Assembly: GCA_024635715.1 (NCBI GenBank)
Contig: JAGXIK010000178.1
Coordinates: 1 to 45,004, forward strand
Source: Gillisia sp.
Lineage (GTDB): Bacteria > Bacteroidota > Bacteroidia > Flavobacteriales > Flavobacteriaceae
Reading direction: 5' to 3'
Length of the DNA stretch: 45,004 bases
Positions 17,576-27,677 of the stretch are shown here, piece after piece (within the stretch, counting starts at the first letter, position 1; the number at the start of each line of letters is the position of its first letter). The notes under the pieces are model-generated. The model was not told the DNA's origin. It was given only the letters and a program-made list of their open reading frames with translations, and searched no databases. Made by a program: the position numbers and the translations under genes.

Positions 17576-19199
17576 ACTTCAACCCTTTCAAATTATCTTG
17601 AATCTCTTTTTCCAGACTTTTCGATTCAGCAAAAAGTATTTCCAAATTACTTTCAAAACTGTTCATTTTCGTTTTAAATTCTTCCGCAGTAATATCTATA
17701 TAGTCTATTTTTACTTCAAAATATTGTCCTGCACTTAGGCTATAGTTCTTGGCTTTTATATCGTCATAACTCACTACTACAGAGAAATCGTCTTTTGCTT
17801 CTTTATTTACAAAAGTGTTGATGATTTTGTCTTCTTCATTATCCGATAACAAGGTCTTTTGATTTTTTCCTTCTTTAACTGTGGTTCCTAAATTAGAGGC
17901 ATCTAACAAAACTACATCACCTTTATTGGCGGCATCTAAAAATATGATAGACACATTAGTGCCTGTAGTGGCAAAAATATTAGAAGGCATACTCACTACA
18001 CCTGCCAACATTTTACTGTCCACAATTTTCTCGCGTATCTTTTTTTCAATACCAGATTGTGCAGTAATAAAACCTGTTGGTACTACAATGGCGGCCTTTC
18101 CTGTTCCATCTTTAAGTGAATAAATAATATGTTGTAAAAACAAGGTATAGATGGACATACTTTCCTTTTTCTTGGTAGGTACGTTTGGAATTCCTGCAAA
18201 AAAACGGGCTTTGTTTTCTTTTTTATTCAGTGTGTCTACATCATCTGCAAAATCTAACTTAAACGGTGGATTACTTACGATGTAGTCAAAATGGCGCAAT
18301 TTGCCATCCTTTTTGTGATATGGGTCGGTCATGGTATTGCCCTGTATCACATTCTCAATACTATGTACCAAGTTGTTCAAGACCAAATTTAAACGTAAGA
18401 GGTTAGAGGATTTCTGTGAGATATCTTGTGAATATACCGTACATTTTTCAGGACCAATGGCGTGTGCCAAATTCATTAATAATGTTCCAGAACCTGCACT
18501 TGGGTCGTAAATAGTCACGTTACTAGTTGGTTCTGGCACCAAAATATTGGCTATGATTTTTGACACGGCATGTGGTGTGTAATACTCGGCATATTTTCCA
18601 CCAGCATCGGAGTTGTAGTCTTTAATTAAGTATTCAAATATGGTAGAGAAAAAGTCAAACCCTTCTCCCATAATATTTTCAAAATTGAAAATCACCAACT
18701 TATTAAATAAGGCTACTGCAAAACCATCGCGCTTACTACTTACGTATTCCGTAAGACGGTCAAAGAGTTGTATTTTTTGTCCGTCTTCTGTCTTTACAGC
18801 AAATAAATCGTTATTAAGTACTGCAATATCAATTAAAGTGTCATCTACCATTTTAGCAAAATCAGGTTCGTTTTGTCTGTCAAACAAATACCCAATTAAA
18901 TGGTGTGGTTTTAAAAAGGCAGTGTCTTCACCCAATTGAAATTGTAACATATTATAGTCCCCATCTTTCATTTTGGCAAGTTCGGCTTCCCAATTTTCAC
19001 TTGTTGCCAGTTCTGGTTTTAACTTTTTTACTTCATAAGCAAACTTGTCGTTTAAAAACTTATATAAAAAGATTTGGCTTATAATTTTAAATTCATTCCC
19101 ATCATTTCCTAATCCATAACTTGCACAAACAGCTTTAAGCTCGTCTATAAGTGTTTTTGTTTTGGTAACAAAGGGTTGCTTGTTAATGTCTTTTGTCAT
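17568..19199 (-). CDS. hsdM: Type I restriction-modification DNA methyltransferase subunit
   Basis: GGKYAEYYTPHAVSKII, YDPSAGSGTLLMNLA (motif I), FDYIVSNPPFKLDF (motif IV). Confidence 0.96.
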   Translation of the reverse strand: MTKDINKQPFVTKTKTLIDELKAVCASYGLGNDGNEFKIISQIFLYKFLNDKFAYEVKKLKPELATSENWEAELAKMKDGDYNMLQFQLGEDTAFLKPHHLIGYLFDRQNEPDFAKMVDDTLIDIAVLNNDLFAVKTEDGQKIQLFDRLTEYVSSKRDGFAVALFNKLVIFNFENIMGEGFDFFSTIFEYLIKDYNSDAGGKYAEYYTPHAVSKIIANILVPEPTSNVTIYDPSAGSGTLLMNLAHAIGPEKCTVYSQDISQKSSNLLRLNLVLNNLVHSIENVIQGNTMTDPYHKKDGKLRHFDYIVSNPPFKLDFADDVDTLNKKENKARFFAGIPNVPTKKKESMSIYTLFLQHIIYSLKDGTGKAAIVVPTGFITAQSGIEKKIREKIVDSKMLAGVVSMPSNIFATTGTNVSIIFLDAANKGDVVLLDASNLGTTVKEGKNQKTLLSDNEEDKIINTFVNKEAKDDFSVVVSYDDIKAKNYSLSAGQYFEVKIDYIDITAEEFKTKMNSFESNLEILFAESKSLEKEIQDNLKGLKYE

Positions 19200-22100
19200 G
19201 CGATTTTACCGTGGTATTCGTTAAGATATTCCTCTACTATCAGGTCGCGTATAAATTCAACGGTTTCAAAATCCAATTGGGTATCATTGGTTTTTTGAAA
19301 TTCGTTAAAAACTAGTTTAGCCACCACACGTGCAAAATAACTTTCATTATTTAAACTATCGTTTCTATCGAGTACAGCAATATCGGTTTGTTCTTTAATT
19401 TTTTGTAAGGCTTCAATAATGGCAGTTTTTAATTGAGAAGGTCTGCCAGCTTCTACTAATCGTTTTTGAACACGTGCATATTTGGCATCGCCTTCATATT
19501 TATCTTTTAATAAATCATTTCGTCTGTTTAGTTCTTTAATTTTTTCATGAATGGATTTTAATGAGGTGATGTTGGTTTGCATCTCGTCTTGAGACACTTC
19601 ATTCAGGTTTTTATTATCGAATAAGCGACGTAGTTCTTCATACAAACTTATCCATTCTGGGTCTTTCGAATCGAAATTACCACCTAATGCTTCCCTGGTT
19701 TTCTTGAGAATATCTTTTAATTCACCTGCGAGTACTAACTCGCTTTCACCAATTTTTTTAAAACCAAAAACAATATCTTCTAAGGCTATGTTTAGTAGAT
19801 TACCAACCTCTTCATTTTGCTCTAATGCATCTTTGGCGTTAATCAATGCTAAATGATTGGTAGCCTCAATACGAAGCTCTCCAAGTTTTCTAAAATCGAT
19901 ACGTTCTAGCAATTCATATTCACCAACCAAACGGATGATATTATACAAAACACGAGCATCTTCCAAGGATTTTTTGATGCGTTGCATTTCGCCTTGGTCA
20001 CTTATTTGAGAAATTTGAGAAGAGAAGTTTTCGGCATTTTTCAAATCAAAATCAGCCAATGCTTCCTTAATATCTCGAATAGATATTTCCATTTCTTCAC
20101 GCGACATAAAGAGGTTAGAATAACTTTCCATTTCATCACCTAAAACTCCTTGAAGCTCATCAAAATAGGCGCGATTGGTTTTATCAAACTCATTAGAGAT
20201 ATCTGCAAAATCAACGACGTGTCCGTATTTATAATTTTTATATTTGCGATTCACACGTGTGAGGGCTTGTAATAAGTTATGCGCTTTAATCACACGTCCT
20301 AAATAGATTTTTTTTAAGCGTTTAGCATCAAAACCAGTTAATAGCATGTTATACACAAACAGGATGTCAATTTTGCCAGCTTTAAAATCGTCTCGCCATG
20401 TGCCAAGTTCATCTTTACTTCCAGAATCATAAAGAATAAGCGCAGCTTTTTTAATACGATATTCTTCTTTGAGAATGGTTTTATATTTTGCACCAGGTTC
20501 GGCAGCCATTGGTAGGGACTCTGCTATTTCTGGGCTAGTATAAACTTTATTGAAAATACTGAATAGCTCTTGTGCTTGTTCACTACTAGCGCAAATAACC
20601 ATTGCTCCAATAGACCCATCACTATTGCGTTGCCTGAAATCTTGAAAATCTTTAACAATGTAATCAAGCATTGGTGCCACAAACGAAGGATGTGCGTACA
20701 CTTGCTTTTTTTGAGCGTCCCCTTTTTTGATTTCTAAATCATCCAGAATTTTTTTGAACTTAACCTTATACTCGGTTTCAATTTCCTCTCGGATAAGTTT
20801 AAGCGTATAACCATCAGCAATCGATTTGTTGTAATAGTATTTATGGATATAATCACCAAAAAGATGTTTAGATTTTAAACTGTCGCCAATTAATGGTGTT
20901 CCAGTCAACCCTATTTTTATTGCGTTACGATCTGATTGCTCCAAATTTGCTAAAAAACTACCCTCTGGATTATAGCTACGATGTACTTCATCTAGAATGT
21001 AAACACGTTGTATGTTGATGTTATAATCTGTGGTGGTACTCACACTTGGGTCATCTTCAAACTTCTGAATGTTCACCACCGTGATTTCACGTTTGCCTTT
21101 GTCATTGTTAACAGCCGTTGTTTTCTTTAAATCTGCCACAAACTCATCTCTGGAGTTTACGGTGTGTACTTTTAAGCCACGTGCTGTAAATTCATCTCTC
21201 GCTTGCGAGAGTAAATCCAAACGGTCTACAATAAAATAGAACTTTGGAATAATGTGTTGTTTCTGGTAGTAGTCTGTGAGGAAATGAACGTTGTAATACG
21301 CCAAAGCAGTTTTTCCACTTCCTTGAGTATGCCAAATAATCCCCTTACGAATACCATTATTTAGTTTTTCTTCAATTGCTTTTGTGGCAAACAATTGTGG
21401 GTAACGCATGATATGTTTTTCCAGCCCATTATGTTCTTTAACATATGCTAAACTGTATTGCAAAATAAATTTAAGTCTGTCTTTGGAAAGCATCGAGGTT
21501 AAAATGCCATTGGTTGCAGAATTTGGGTTCTTGTTTGTAATATATTCTGCGCTATTTTTTATCGCTTGATAATTAGTGTCTTTTAACAAGAACTCTTCAA
21601 CGTCTATATCTATAGGCTTTAATTCTTTTGATAAATTAAATCCAATTTCTTCTCTAAAATAGTTGAAGTGCAAATTGTGGTAAGATGCAGAAGCATAGTA
21701 AGCACCTTGCCATGGTTCAATTTCGTTATCATCATAGTCCATATTATTGGAAAAGATCATAAACTGGGTCAAGTTGACAAACTTTCTAAATTTCTTATTT
21801 TTAAAACGACTATTAATTCTGTCCCTTTCAGCAATAACACCATTTCGGTTATTTGGTTTTTTTACCTCTATAAATGCCAAAGGCATTCCATTTATCAATG
21901 TAATAATATCCGGTCTAAAATTATCCTCGCCATTTTTATAAGGCAACTCTGTCACAACATGGAACTCGTTATTTTCAAATTTTTCGAAATCAATAAGCTT
22001 AATACCAGACCTGTTGGTTAACATTTCAAAAAATACTTTACCTAAATCTTCGTTTTCAAGCGTCAAGCTAACTTCTTGGTATAACCTATCAATATCGTCT

Positions 22101-22267
22101 TTAGATATTCCTTTATTTATTTTAGCAATAGCCTCATTAAAGATATCTCGGAAAATGTTTGTTTCCTCATCCCACACTTCATTTTTAAGAGATAGGTATT
22201 TATAGCCCAAGCGCGTAAGATGTAGAATAGCAGGTAATTTTACTCGGGAGTCTTCGTTGAAAGTCAT
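19196..22267 (-). CDS. hsdR: Type I restriction endonuclease subunit
   Basis: RPDIITLINGMPLAFIEVKKP nuclease motif; IIWHTQGSGKTALAYY; DEVHRS; VYNMLLTGFDAKRLKKIYLGR. Probable ATG at 22267 (MTFNEDSRVKLPAILHLTRLGYKYLS); the 40-aa extension to 22387 is not protein-like. 4-nt overlap with hsdM. Confidence 0.95.
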   Translation of the reverse strand: MTFNEDSRVKLPAILHLTRLGYKYLSLKNEVWDEETNIFRDIFNEAIAKINKGISKDDIDRLYQEVSLTLENEDLGKVFFEMLTNRSGIKLIDFEKFENNEFHVVTELPYKNGEDNFRPDIITLINGMPLAFIEVKKPNNRNGVIAERDRINSRFKNKKFRKFVNLTQFMIFSNNMDYDDNEIEPWQGAYYASASYHNLHFNYFREEIGFNLSKELKPIDIDVEEFLLKDTNYQAIKNSAEYITNKNPNSATNGILTSMLSKDRLKFILQYSLAYVKEHNGLEKHIMRYPQLFATKAIEEKLNNGIRKGIIWHTQGSGKTALAYYNVHFLTDYYQKQHIIPKFYFIVDRLDLLSQARDEFTARGLKVHTVNSRDEFVADLKKTTAVNNDKGKREITVVNIQKFEDDPSVSTTTDYNINIQRVYILDEVHRSYNPEGSFLANLEQSDRNAIKIGLTGTPLIGDSLKSKHLFGDYIHKYYYNKSIADGYTLKLIREEIETEYKVKFKKILDDLEIKKGDAQKKQVYAHPSFVAPMLDYIVKDFQDFRQRNSDGSIGAMVICASSEQAQELFSIFNKVYTSPEIAESLPMAAEPGAKYKTILKEEYRIKKAALILYDSGSKDELGTWRDDFKAGKIDILFVYNMLLTGFDAKRLKKIYLGRVIKAHNLLQALTRVNRKYKNYKYGHVVDFADISNEFDKTNRAYFDELQGVLGDEMESYSNLFMSREEMEISIRDIKEALADFDLKNAENFSSQISQISDQGEMQRIKKSLEDARVLYNIIRLVGEYELLERIDFRKLGELRIEATNHLALINAKDALEQNEEVGNLLNIALEDIVFGFKKIGESELVLAGELKDILKKTREALGGNFDSKDPEWISLYEELRRLFDNKNLNEVSQDEMQTNITSLKSIHEKIKELNRRNDLLKDKYEGDAKYARVQKRLVEAGRPSQLKTAIIEALQKIKEQTDIAVLDRNDSLNNESYFARVVAKLVFNEFQKTNDTQLDFETVEFIRDLIVEEYLNEYHGKIA

Positions 22268-22451
22268 AAATTGGTTAGTTCTAAAGTTTTGGTTGCTCCA
22301 ATAGAAATAACCTGCAGGGGGGTTATTTGTGGGACAATTTAAGAAAAAGAAACTGAAAGTTAAGAAAGCGTGAAGAAGAATATCCATTATGTCGGAAGTA
22401 TAGTCTTTAACAGTTATCTAAATTAAATACTTAATAGAATATTAACTAATA

Positions 22452-23180
22452 TTGGAGAAAAGAAGGGATATTCAGAAAATTAGAAATATGGATTTACAAC
22501 TGATTCAAACAAGTAAACTTTACGACTCTATTAACCGTAATAGTAAAAACCTTCGGAAAAATATTGTCCTACTTAGTTATATAAGAGCAATAAATAAAGA
22601 TACTTTCGAAATAGAGTTAGTTCAAAAGAGGTGTGTGGATAGACGAATATTCACGGGAAGATATGTTTTGCCCGATATCAAACGCGGGCATTATTCTTTG
22701 CTTTTTAACAAGTTAACATTTACATGTGAAGGGCTAATAGAGGCGCTACCTGAACTGAAATTAGATTACCATTTTTTACAAGATATTCTAAAAAAAGGTA
22801 GCCAGTATATTCTTGGAAAGCCCGCGGTATTTGTATCTTTTAATACTATCACCAAATTTTATCGCTCTGATATTGATCAGATTCAAACTCCCATTATTAT
22901 GGTCAAAGAGTATACCCGGGAAGAACTTAAAAATATTGATAATATTAAAGAGCTATGTAGTGAGGGCAGGGGTAGAGACGAATTGTTTAATGAAGAGAAC
23001 ATCCTGAAGGAGGATTATTCACCTGTTATTGATGGCAATACGGGAGAAGTGATCTATAGATTCACCAAAACAAGTTTTGTAGAAGAAAATTTATCTGATC
23101 GAATAATTGAATACAAACTGAATGAACGAGATTATGAAAAGATAAAATCAGGTCAAAATTATTTGAGTTGGGAATGGTGA
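22452..23180 (+). CDS. Hypothetical protein paralogous to the N-terminal half of the 23225 exonuclease gene
   Basis: Shares QKR..., YxLLFxxxTF...EALPELK / SALPDFK, DGNTGEVIYRFTKTSFVEEN / DGSTGERIYRIPRTQFIEDN with 23225-24511. TTG start (22452) or ATG 22488. Confidence 0.7.
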   Translation: MEKRRDIQKIRNMDLQLIQTSKLYDSINRNSKNLRKNIVLLSYIRAINKDTFEIELVQKRCVDRRIFTGRYVLPDIKRGHYSLLFNKLTFTCEGLIEALPELKLDYHFLQDILKKGSQYILGKPAVFVSFNTITKFYRSDIDQIQTPIIMVKEYTREELKNIDNIKELCSEGRGRDELFNEENILKEDYSPVIDGNTGEVIYRFTKTSFVEENLSDRIIEYKLNERDYEKIKSGQNYLSWEW

Positions 23181-23224
23181 AATGAATAATAAAATAGAAA
23201 CGATAAGAACAAATATATCTATTT

Positions 23225-24511
23225 ATGACTTTTAAAAAAATATGGAGAACCGATTTACAAGCGCAAATACTTAGTAAAAAGGATGACCTGAAAAAGGATG
23301 TTGTAATAGTAACCAGTGTAATGAAATGCTATGCCTTTAAAGATCATATAGCTGTCCGGGATCTTTTAGAGGTCGAGATATGTCAAAAGAGGCTTTTAAA
23401 AGATCCGTCACCAATTGGAAGGATTGCTAATAAAGAATACACATTACTCTTTGATCACATAACGTTCGCATCTGGTGAAGAATTATTAAGTGCACTTCCC
23501 GATTTTAAAGCGACAAAAGAAGAACTATTCGAAATTTGGAGAAAGAGTACAGAATCTGGATTAAATGGACCCAAAGTTTATGTAAAAACGCTTTTCACTC
23601 TTCCTTCAATAAAACTTGAAGATGATAATGAGGTAGTTACTCCAGTTATAACCGTGATAGAACTTGTGGAATCCAAGGTGGATAATTACTTAATGTTTAC
23701 TGATAACAGCACTTTTATAAGAAACATGCAGGATTTTGTTTTAAAAATTAACGGGGAATTTGTAGTAGATGGTAGTACTGGAGAAAGGATCTATAGAATT
23801 CCGAGGACTCAATTTATAGAAGATAATCCAAAAGATATTTTTATAAAAAATAAGGTTTTAGAGTCAGAGTTTTCAGAAAGAGTTAATAAAGCAAATACGT
23901 TAGAGAAAGCTACCGAAATTTTTGAAGAGTATAAAAATGGATCATACTTATTTTTTGACACAGAAACTACGGGTCTGCCCAAAAATTGGAATGCTTCAGT
24001 TACAGATTTAGATAATTGGCCACGATTAGTGCAATTAGCATACTTATTTTATGATAAAAACGGTAACAGAATTACTGGGGGAAGTTTTATCATTAAACCC
24101 CAGGGATTCCAAATTTCTGCGGAAGTTTCCAAAGTTCATCGAATTTCTCATTATAAGGCCTTAACCGAGGGGAGAGAGATTAAGGAAGTATTGCAAGAAT
24201 TCTATGGATTGCTTAACAAAGCAGAATTTCTTGTGGCTCATAATATTGCCTTTGATGAGAAAATAATGGGTGCAGAATTTTTAAGAGCAAATTATAAATA
24301 TCCTTTCTCCGAAAAAAAGAAAATATGCACAATGAAAAGTTCTACAGATTATTGTGCGATAAGTGGGGCCTTCGGTTATAAGTATCCGAAACTTTCTGAC
24401 TTGTATTTTAAATTGTTTAGGGAATCATTGAATGAAGCTCACGATGCTTCAGTCGATATTGAAGCTACGGCAAAATGTTTTTGGGCATTGAGAAGACTTG
24501 ACAAAATATAG
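23225..24511 (+). CDS. Protein with uncharacterised N-terminal domain and C-terminal DEDDh 3'-5' exonuclease domain
   Basis: YLFFDTETTGLP (ExoI), LVAHNIAFDEKIMGAEFLR (ExoII), EAHDASVDIEATAKCF (ExoIII). Confidence 0.88.
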   Translation: MTFKKIWRTDLQAQILSKKDDLKKDVVIVTSVMKCYAFKDHIAVRDLLEVEICQKRLLKDPSPIGRIANKEYTLLFDHITFASGEELLSALPDFKATKEELFEIWRKSTESGLNGPKVYVKTLFTLPSIKLEDDNEVVTPVITVIELVESKVDNYLMFTDNSTFIRNMQDFVLKINGEFVVDGSTGERIYRIPRTQFIEDNPKDIFIKNKVLESEFSERVNKANTLEKATEIFEEYKNGSYLFFDTETTGLPKNWNASVTDLDNWPRLVQLAYLFYDKNGNRITGGSFIIKPQGFQISAEVSKVHRISHYKALTEGREIKEVLQEFYGLLNKAEFLVAHNIAFDEKIMGAEFLRANYKYPFSEKKKICTMKSSTDYCAISGAFGYKYPKLSDLYFKLFRESLNEAHDASVDIEATAKCFWALRRLDKI

Positions 24512-24730
24512 ACATTTTTTAGAATTACTATCTAAAAGTCCAAGTTGCAAAATTGGATTTGCTTCATTGGGCATGTTGCACTTGTAATCACTATTATGCT
24601 TTATTATATTTCACTTTATAACCTAATCTTCCATTTTTTCAGTTGCTAATTATAACTGAGTAAATAAATTCACAAAATATTTTTTTTAAATTTTTTCCAG
24701 GTCATAATTGTGTTTATACAAACCACCCTA

Positions 24731-24838
24731 TGGCAAGCCCCCCACTCATTTCTGCGATGGGGATATCCCCCGCCCCTCAAGCATTGTCATCTAAATTCTT
24801 ACCTGTATAAAAAAACCAAGGTGAAAGCTGTGTTTTCT
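24731..24838 (+). repeat. GC-rich conserved leader-like repeat, copy A (orphan)
   Basis: tggcaagccccccactcatttctgcgatggggatatcccccgcccctcaagcattgtcatctaaattcttacctgtataaaaaaaccaaggtgaaagctgtgtttt. Confidence 0.75.
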
Positions 24839-24965
24839 TCTGGTTTACGATAGTGATTAATAAAAATTAATTTTGGTTCAATTTTAAAACTCAAAAACAA
24901 TGGCAAAAACCCTTTACCAAAAAGAAAGACCTATGTAGTTCGAAAAAATTTGTTATTTTAGCTGT

Positions 24966-25175
24966 ATGAATGTTTCAAAAAGAAAGCTAAGCTTTTTAAA
25001 ATCTGATTTACCTCTCACGAGTAAAAGAGCTCGATATATTTTTAGCAAACCTGAGGAATCTAAGAACTTGCTAGACGCCGTTAGGGCTAATCGTAATCTA
25101 GCGAAGGGACAACAGCCTCAAACTATACATTTTGCATCAGAAAAAGTTGCTAAGAATTTAGTGAATATGGGCTAG
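24966..25175 (+). CDS. Small basic hypothetical protein
   Basis: 69-aa ORF directly upstream of 25183 with a short gap. Confidence 0.5.
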   Translation: MNVSKRKLSFLKSDLPLTSKRARYIFSKPEESKNLLDAVRANRNLAKGQQPQTIHFASEKVAKNLVNMG

Positions 25176-25182
25176 GAAGATT

Positions 25183-25962
25183 ATGAATATTGCTCTTTCA
25201 ACTGTATTCATTTTCCTTGTTCTTCTACCAGGAATAGTTTTTCGCAAGTTTTATTATACTGAAGAATTTTCAAAGCAGTATTTTAAACAAAATTTCTTTA
25301 GTGTCTTTTTTTCCTCCTTCGTTCCAAGCGCACTTATACATATACTCCTTTCTGGAGTGGTGGGAATTTTCGGATATATCGTAAGGCTTGATTTGATAGG
25401 CCAGATGTTGACTGCCAAAGACTTTCCTGAAAATGCCTTTTCCAACCTACAAGATAATAGAATTGAAGTAGCAAGTTATTTTATAGCTTCCGTTTTAATA
25501 GGATTAATTAGCGGGTATTTCTCAAAAAAAATAGTGAGACATTTTTTATGGGACACAAAGTACAAACTATTTAGATTTAGAAATGCCTGGCATTATATAT
25601 TTTCCGGGGAATTTTTTGATTTTCCTCGCGCATCATTTGATCTTCTTGAGGATGAGGTTGAGAATATAGATTTTGTGTATGTGGATGCTTTAATTGAAAG
25701 TCCAGAGGGATCTATTATTTATGATGGCGCTCTTGTAGATTATGAACTTTCTAACGATGGTGGCTTGGAGAGTATTACCCTAAAGAATGCCCAACGACGT
25801 ATGATGAATGATGATGATAAAAAAAACTATTATGATATTCCTGGCCATATTCTTATCATTCCTTATAAATCAATCATTAACTTGAATTTTTCCTATTATC
25901 GATTGAGAGAAATCGAAGGTAATGAGGATGAGATAGAGATTATTCCAGAGCTTGTTAAATAA
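25183..25962 (+). CDS. Hypothetical membrane protein (DUF6338-like, tentative)
   Basis: N-terminal hydrophobic segments (MNIALSTVFIFLVLLPGIVF; FVPSALIHILLSGVVGIFGYIV; YFIASVLIGLISGYF) then an acidic soluble domain. Confidence 0.65.
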   Translation: MNIALSTVFIFLVLLPGIVFRKFYYTEEFSKQYFKQNFFSVFFSSFVPSALIHILLSGVVGIFGYIVRLDLIGQMLTAKDFPENAFSNLQDNRIEVASYFIASVLIGLISGYFSKKIVRHFLWDTKYKLFRFRNAWHYIFSGEFFDFPRASFDLLEDEVENIDFVYVDALIESPEGSIIYDGALVDYELSNDGGLESITLKNAQRRMMNDDDKKNYYDIPGHILIIPYKSIINLNFSYYRLREIEGNEDEIEIIPELVK

Positions 25963-26310
25963 GAAATTCAAGAAACGTGAATTTTACTGTTCATAACCCT
26001 CTTCCTCTCTAGGTTATCAGTTTTTATCGCTGACATTATCCAAGATTGAAACCTGAATTTTATATGATAGTGATTATCTTCACCTTCGATATCAATAATA
26101 ATTGAGCTTGCTCTTATTTTTTAAAATCGGTGAGGGATTATGTAATTCTCCTTTTCTGCCTCTTCTTGTTTATCCTCCAATCAGCAGCATTATTTATCAT
26201 TTTGCAACATTCAATAATCCGTATTTTTTTAGAGTCTGTCAATAGAACTAATAAAAAGGATTAGTGATATGCAAAATTTTTTTAAAAATAATGCTTGCCT
26301 ATACCTCCTT

Positions 26311-26418
26311 GTGGCAAGCCCCCCACTCATTTCCGCGAAGGGGATACCCCCCCGCCCTTCAAACATTGTCATCTAAATTCTTACCAGTATAAAAAAACCA
26401 AGGTGAAAGCTGTGTTTT
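26311..26418 (+). repeat. GC-rich conserved leader-like repeat, copy B (upstream of 26479 ORF)
   Basis: tggcaagccccccactcatttccgcgaaggggataccccccc...aaggtgaaagctgtg; near-identical to copy A. Confidence 0.75.
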
Positions 26419-26478
26419 TCTATGGGTGGAAAATGATGTTCTGCAGGAAGGATTTATTTCAACTCAAAAACAATTATT

Positions 26479-26874
26479 ATGGTAAGAATCATTAACTACA
26501 AGGAAAGAGTAAGGGAGGATGGTGAATCCTTTTTCGTACTTGAACTTCAGGGCGGGATCCAAATGGTAAAATCCCAACAGACTGACAAATTTTATGTTAC
26601 AGCTAAGAAAGCAACCATCCCATCAACTTTTGATGAGACAACTTGCAAAGCTTTAATTGGCACAGAACTTCCCGGAAATATAGAGAGGGTTGAGTGTGAT
26701 CAATATGACTACACTATTAAGGATACCGGTGAAATCATTCAGCTTGATTACAGGTATGAGTACTCTGAAGAAGCCAAACCCCAAGCAAAACAACCTGTGG
26801 ATAAATCGAGAGCCACAGTTGAAGACATAATGAAAATGAGCCAACGCAACTTCTCTGCGAATGGAGTACAATAA
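26479..26874 (+). CDS. Conserved mobile-element hypothetical protein (MVRIINYKERVREDGESFF family)
   Basis: Near-identical paralog at 41583-41978. Confidence 0.8.
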   Translation: MVRIINYKERVREDGESFFVLELQGGIQMVKSQQTDKFYVTAKKATIPSTFDETTCKALIGTELPGNIERVECDQYDYTIKDTGEIIQLDYRYEYSEEAKPQAKQPVDKSRATVEDIMKMSQRNFSANGVQ

Positions 26875-27375
26875 TTGGGAAGGATTGGCAGGGAAATTCC
26901 TGCTGATCCTTTCTTTTCAAAAACCAGAGAGATGAGAGAGCTTACAATTAGTGAAATAAGGGTTTCATATTCCGCTGAAAACAGACAGAAACCACATATA
27001 AGTAGCAGCGAATCTGCTTTTAAAATCCTATTATCCTGTTGGGATAAATCTATTATTGAGCTTCAGGAAGAATTTAAAGTATTGTTATTAAACAGGGCAA
27101 ATAAAGTACTGGGTATATATCCTGTTTCAAAAGGAGGTGTATCAGGAACATTGGTAGACCCAAAATTGATTTTTAGTGTTGCATTAAAATGTAATGCATC
27201 ATCAATTATTTTGGCACATAACCATCCCAGTGGCAACTTATTTCCAAGTGAGAATGACAAGGAACTTACTCAAAAGCTTAAAAGTGCAGGTAATTTTTTA
27301 GATATAAAAGTATTAGATCATTTGATTATTACACCTGAGGGTTATTTTAGCTTTGCAGATGAAGGTTTGTTGTAA
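26875..27375 (+). CDS. radC: RadC-like JAB/MPN-domain protein (element 1)
   Basis: ILAHNHPSGNLFPSENDKELTQKLKSAGNFLDIKVLDHLIITPEGYFSFADEG; JAMM-like H-x-H...D. Start at 26875 is TTG; an internal ATG (MRELTISEIRVSYS) is possible. Confidence 0.88.
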   Translation: MGRIGREIPADPFFSKTREMRELTISEIRVSYSAENRQKPHISSSESAFKILLSCWDKSIIELQEEFKVLLLNRANKVLGIYPVSKGGVSGTLVDPKLIFSVALKCNASSIILAHNHPSGNLFPSENDKELTQKLKSAGNFLDIKVLDHLIITPEGYFSFADEGLL

Positions 27376-27677
27376 AAAATTGACGTGTACGAGTGAACTA
27401 AAATGAGTGATATTTTTGGGATAAATTTCGGGGAATCTTTTTGCGATATTATTATAATAGCCTTTTCTTGAACTGTGGGAAGAATTAGGGGTACCAGGGA
27501 GAGAGAGGAGATATATAATTTCGTAGATTATTCGGATTTATCCCTTTTTATTTAATCGAATTTTAAACTTTACATTTGAATAAGTGATAAACTTAAAATC
27601 TACCAACTACTTATAATAGCGGAAATATTAAAAACTCAAAAAATATATCAACCAGTAAATCTCCTGAAATAAGAGAA

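Noticed and set aside
17881-22205. Plus-strand ORFs inside hsdM/hsdR (17881, 18640, 21668, 21747, 22014)
   Set aside because: Antisense to clear type I R-M genes; no recognisable motifs.
22268-22387. N-terminal 40-aa extension of hsdR in the ORF track
   Set aside because: MDILLHAFLTFSFFFLNCPTNNPP... does not look like HsdR; the normal N-terminus starts at MTFNEDSRVKLPAILHLTRLG (ATG 22267).
26295-26495. 66-aa plus-strand ORF MPIPPCGKPPTHFREGDTPPP...
   Set aside because: Lies on the GC-rich leader repeat; copies A and C do not preserve this reading frame, so it is probably non-coding.
26653-26920. Minus-strand ORFs opposite the 26479 gene (and equivalents at 41772-42079)
   Set aside because: Fully antisense to well-supported near-identical plus-strand genes; shadow ORFs.
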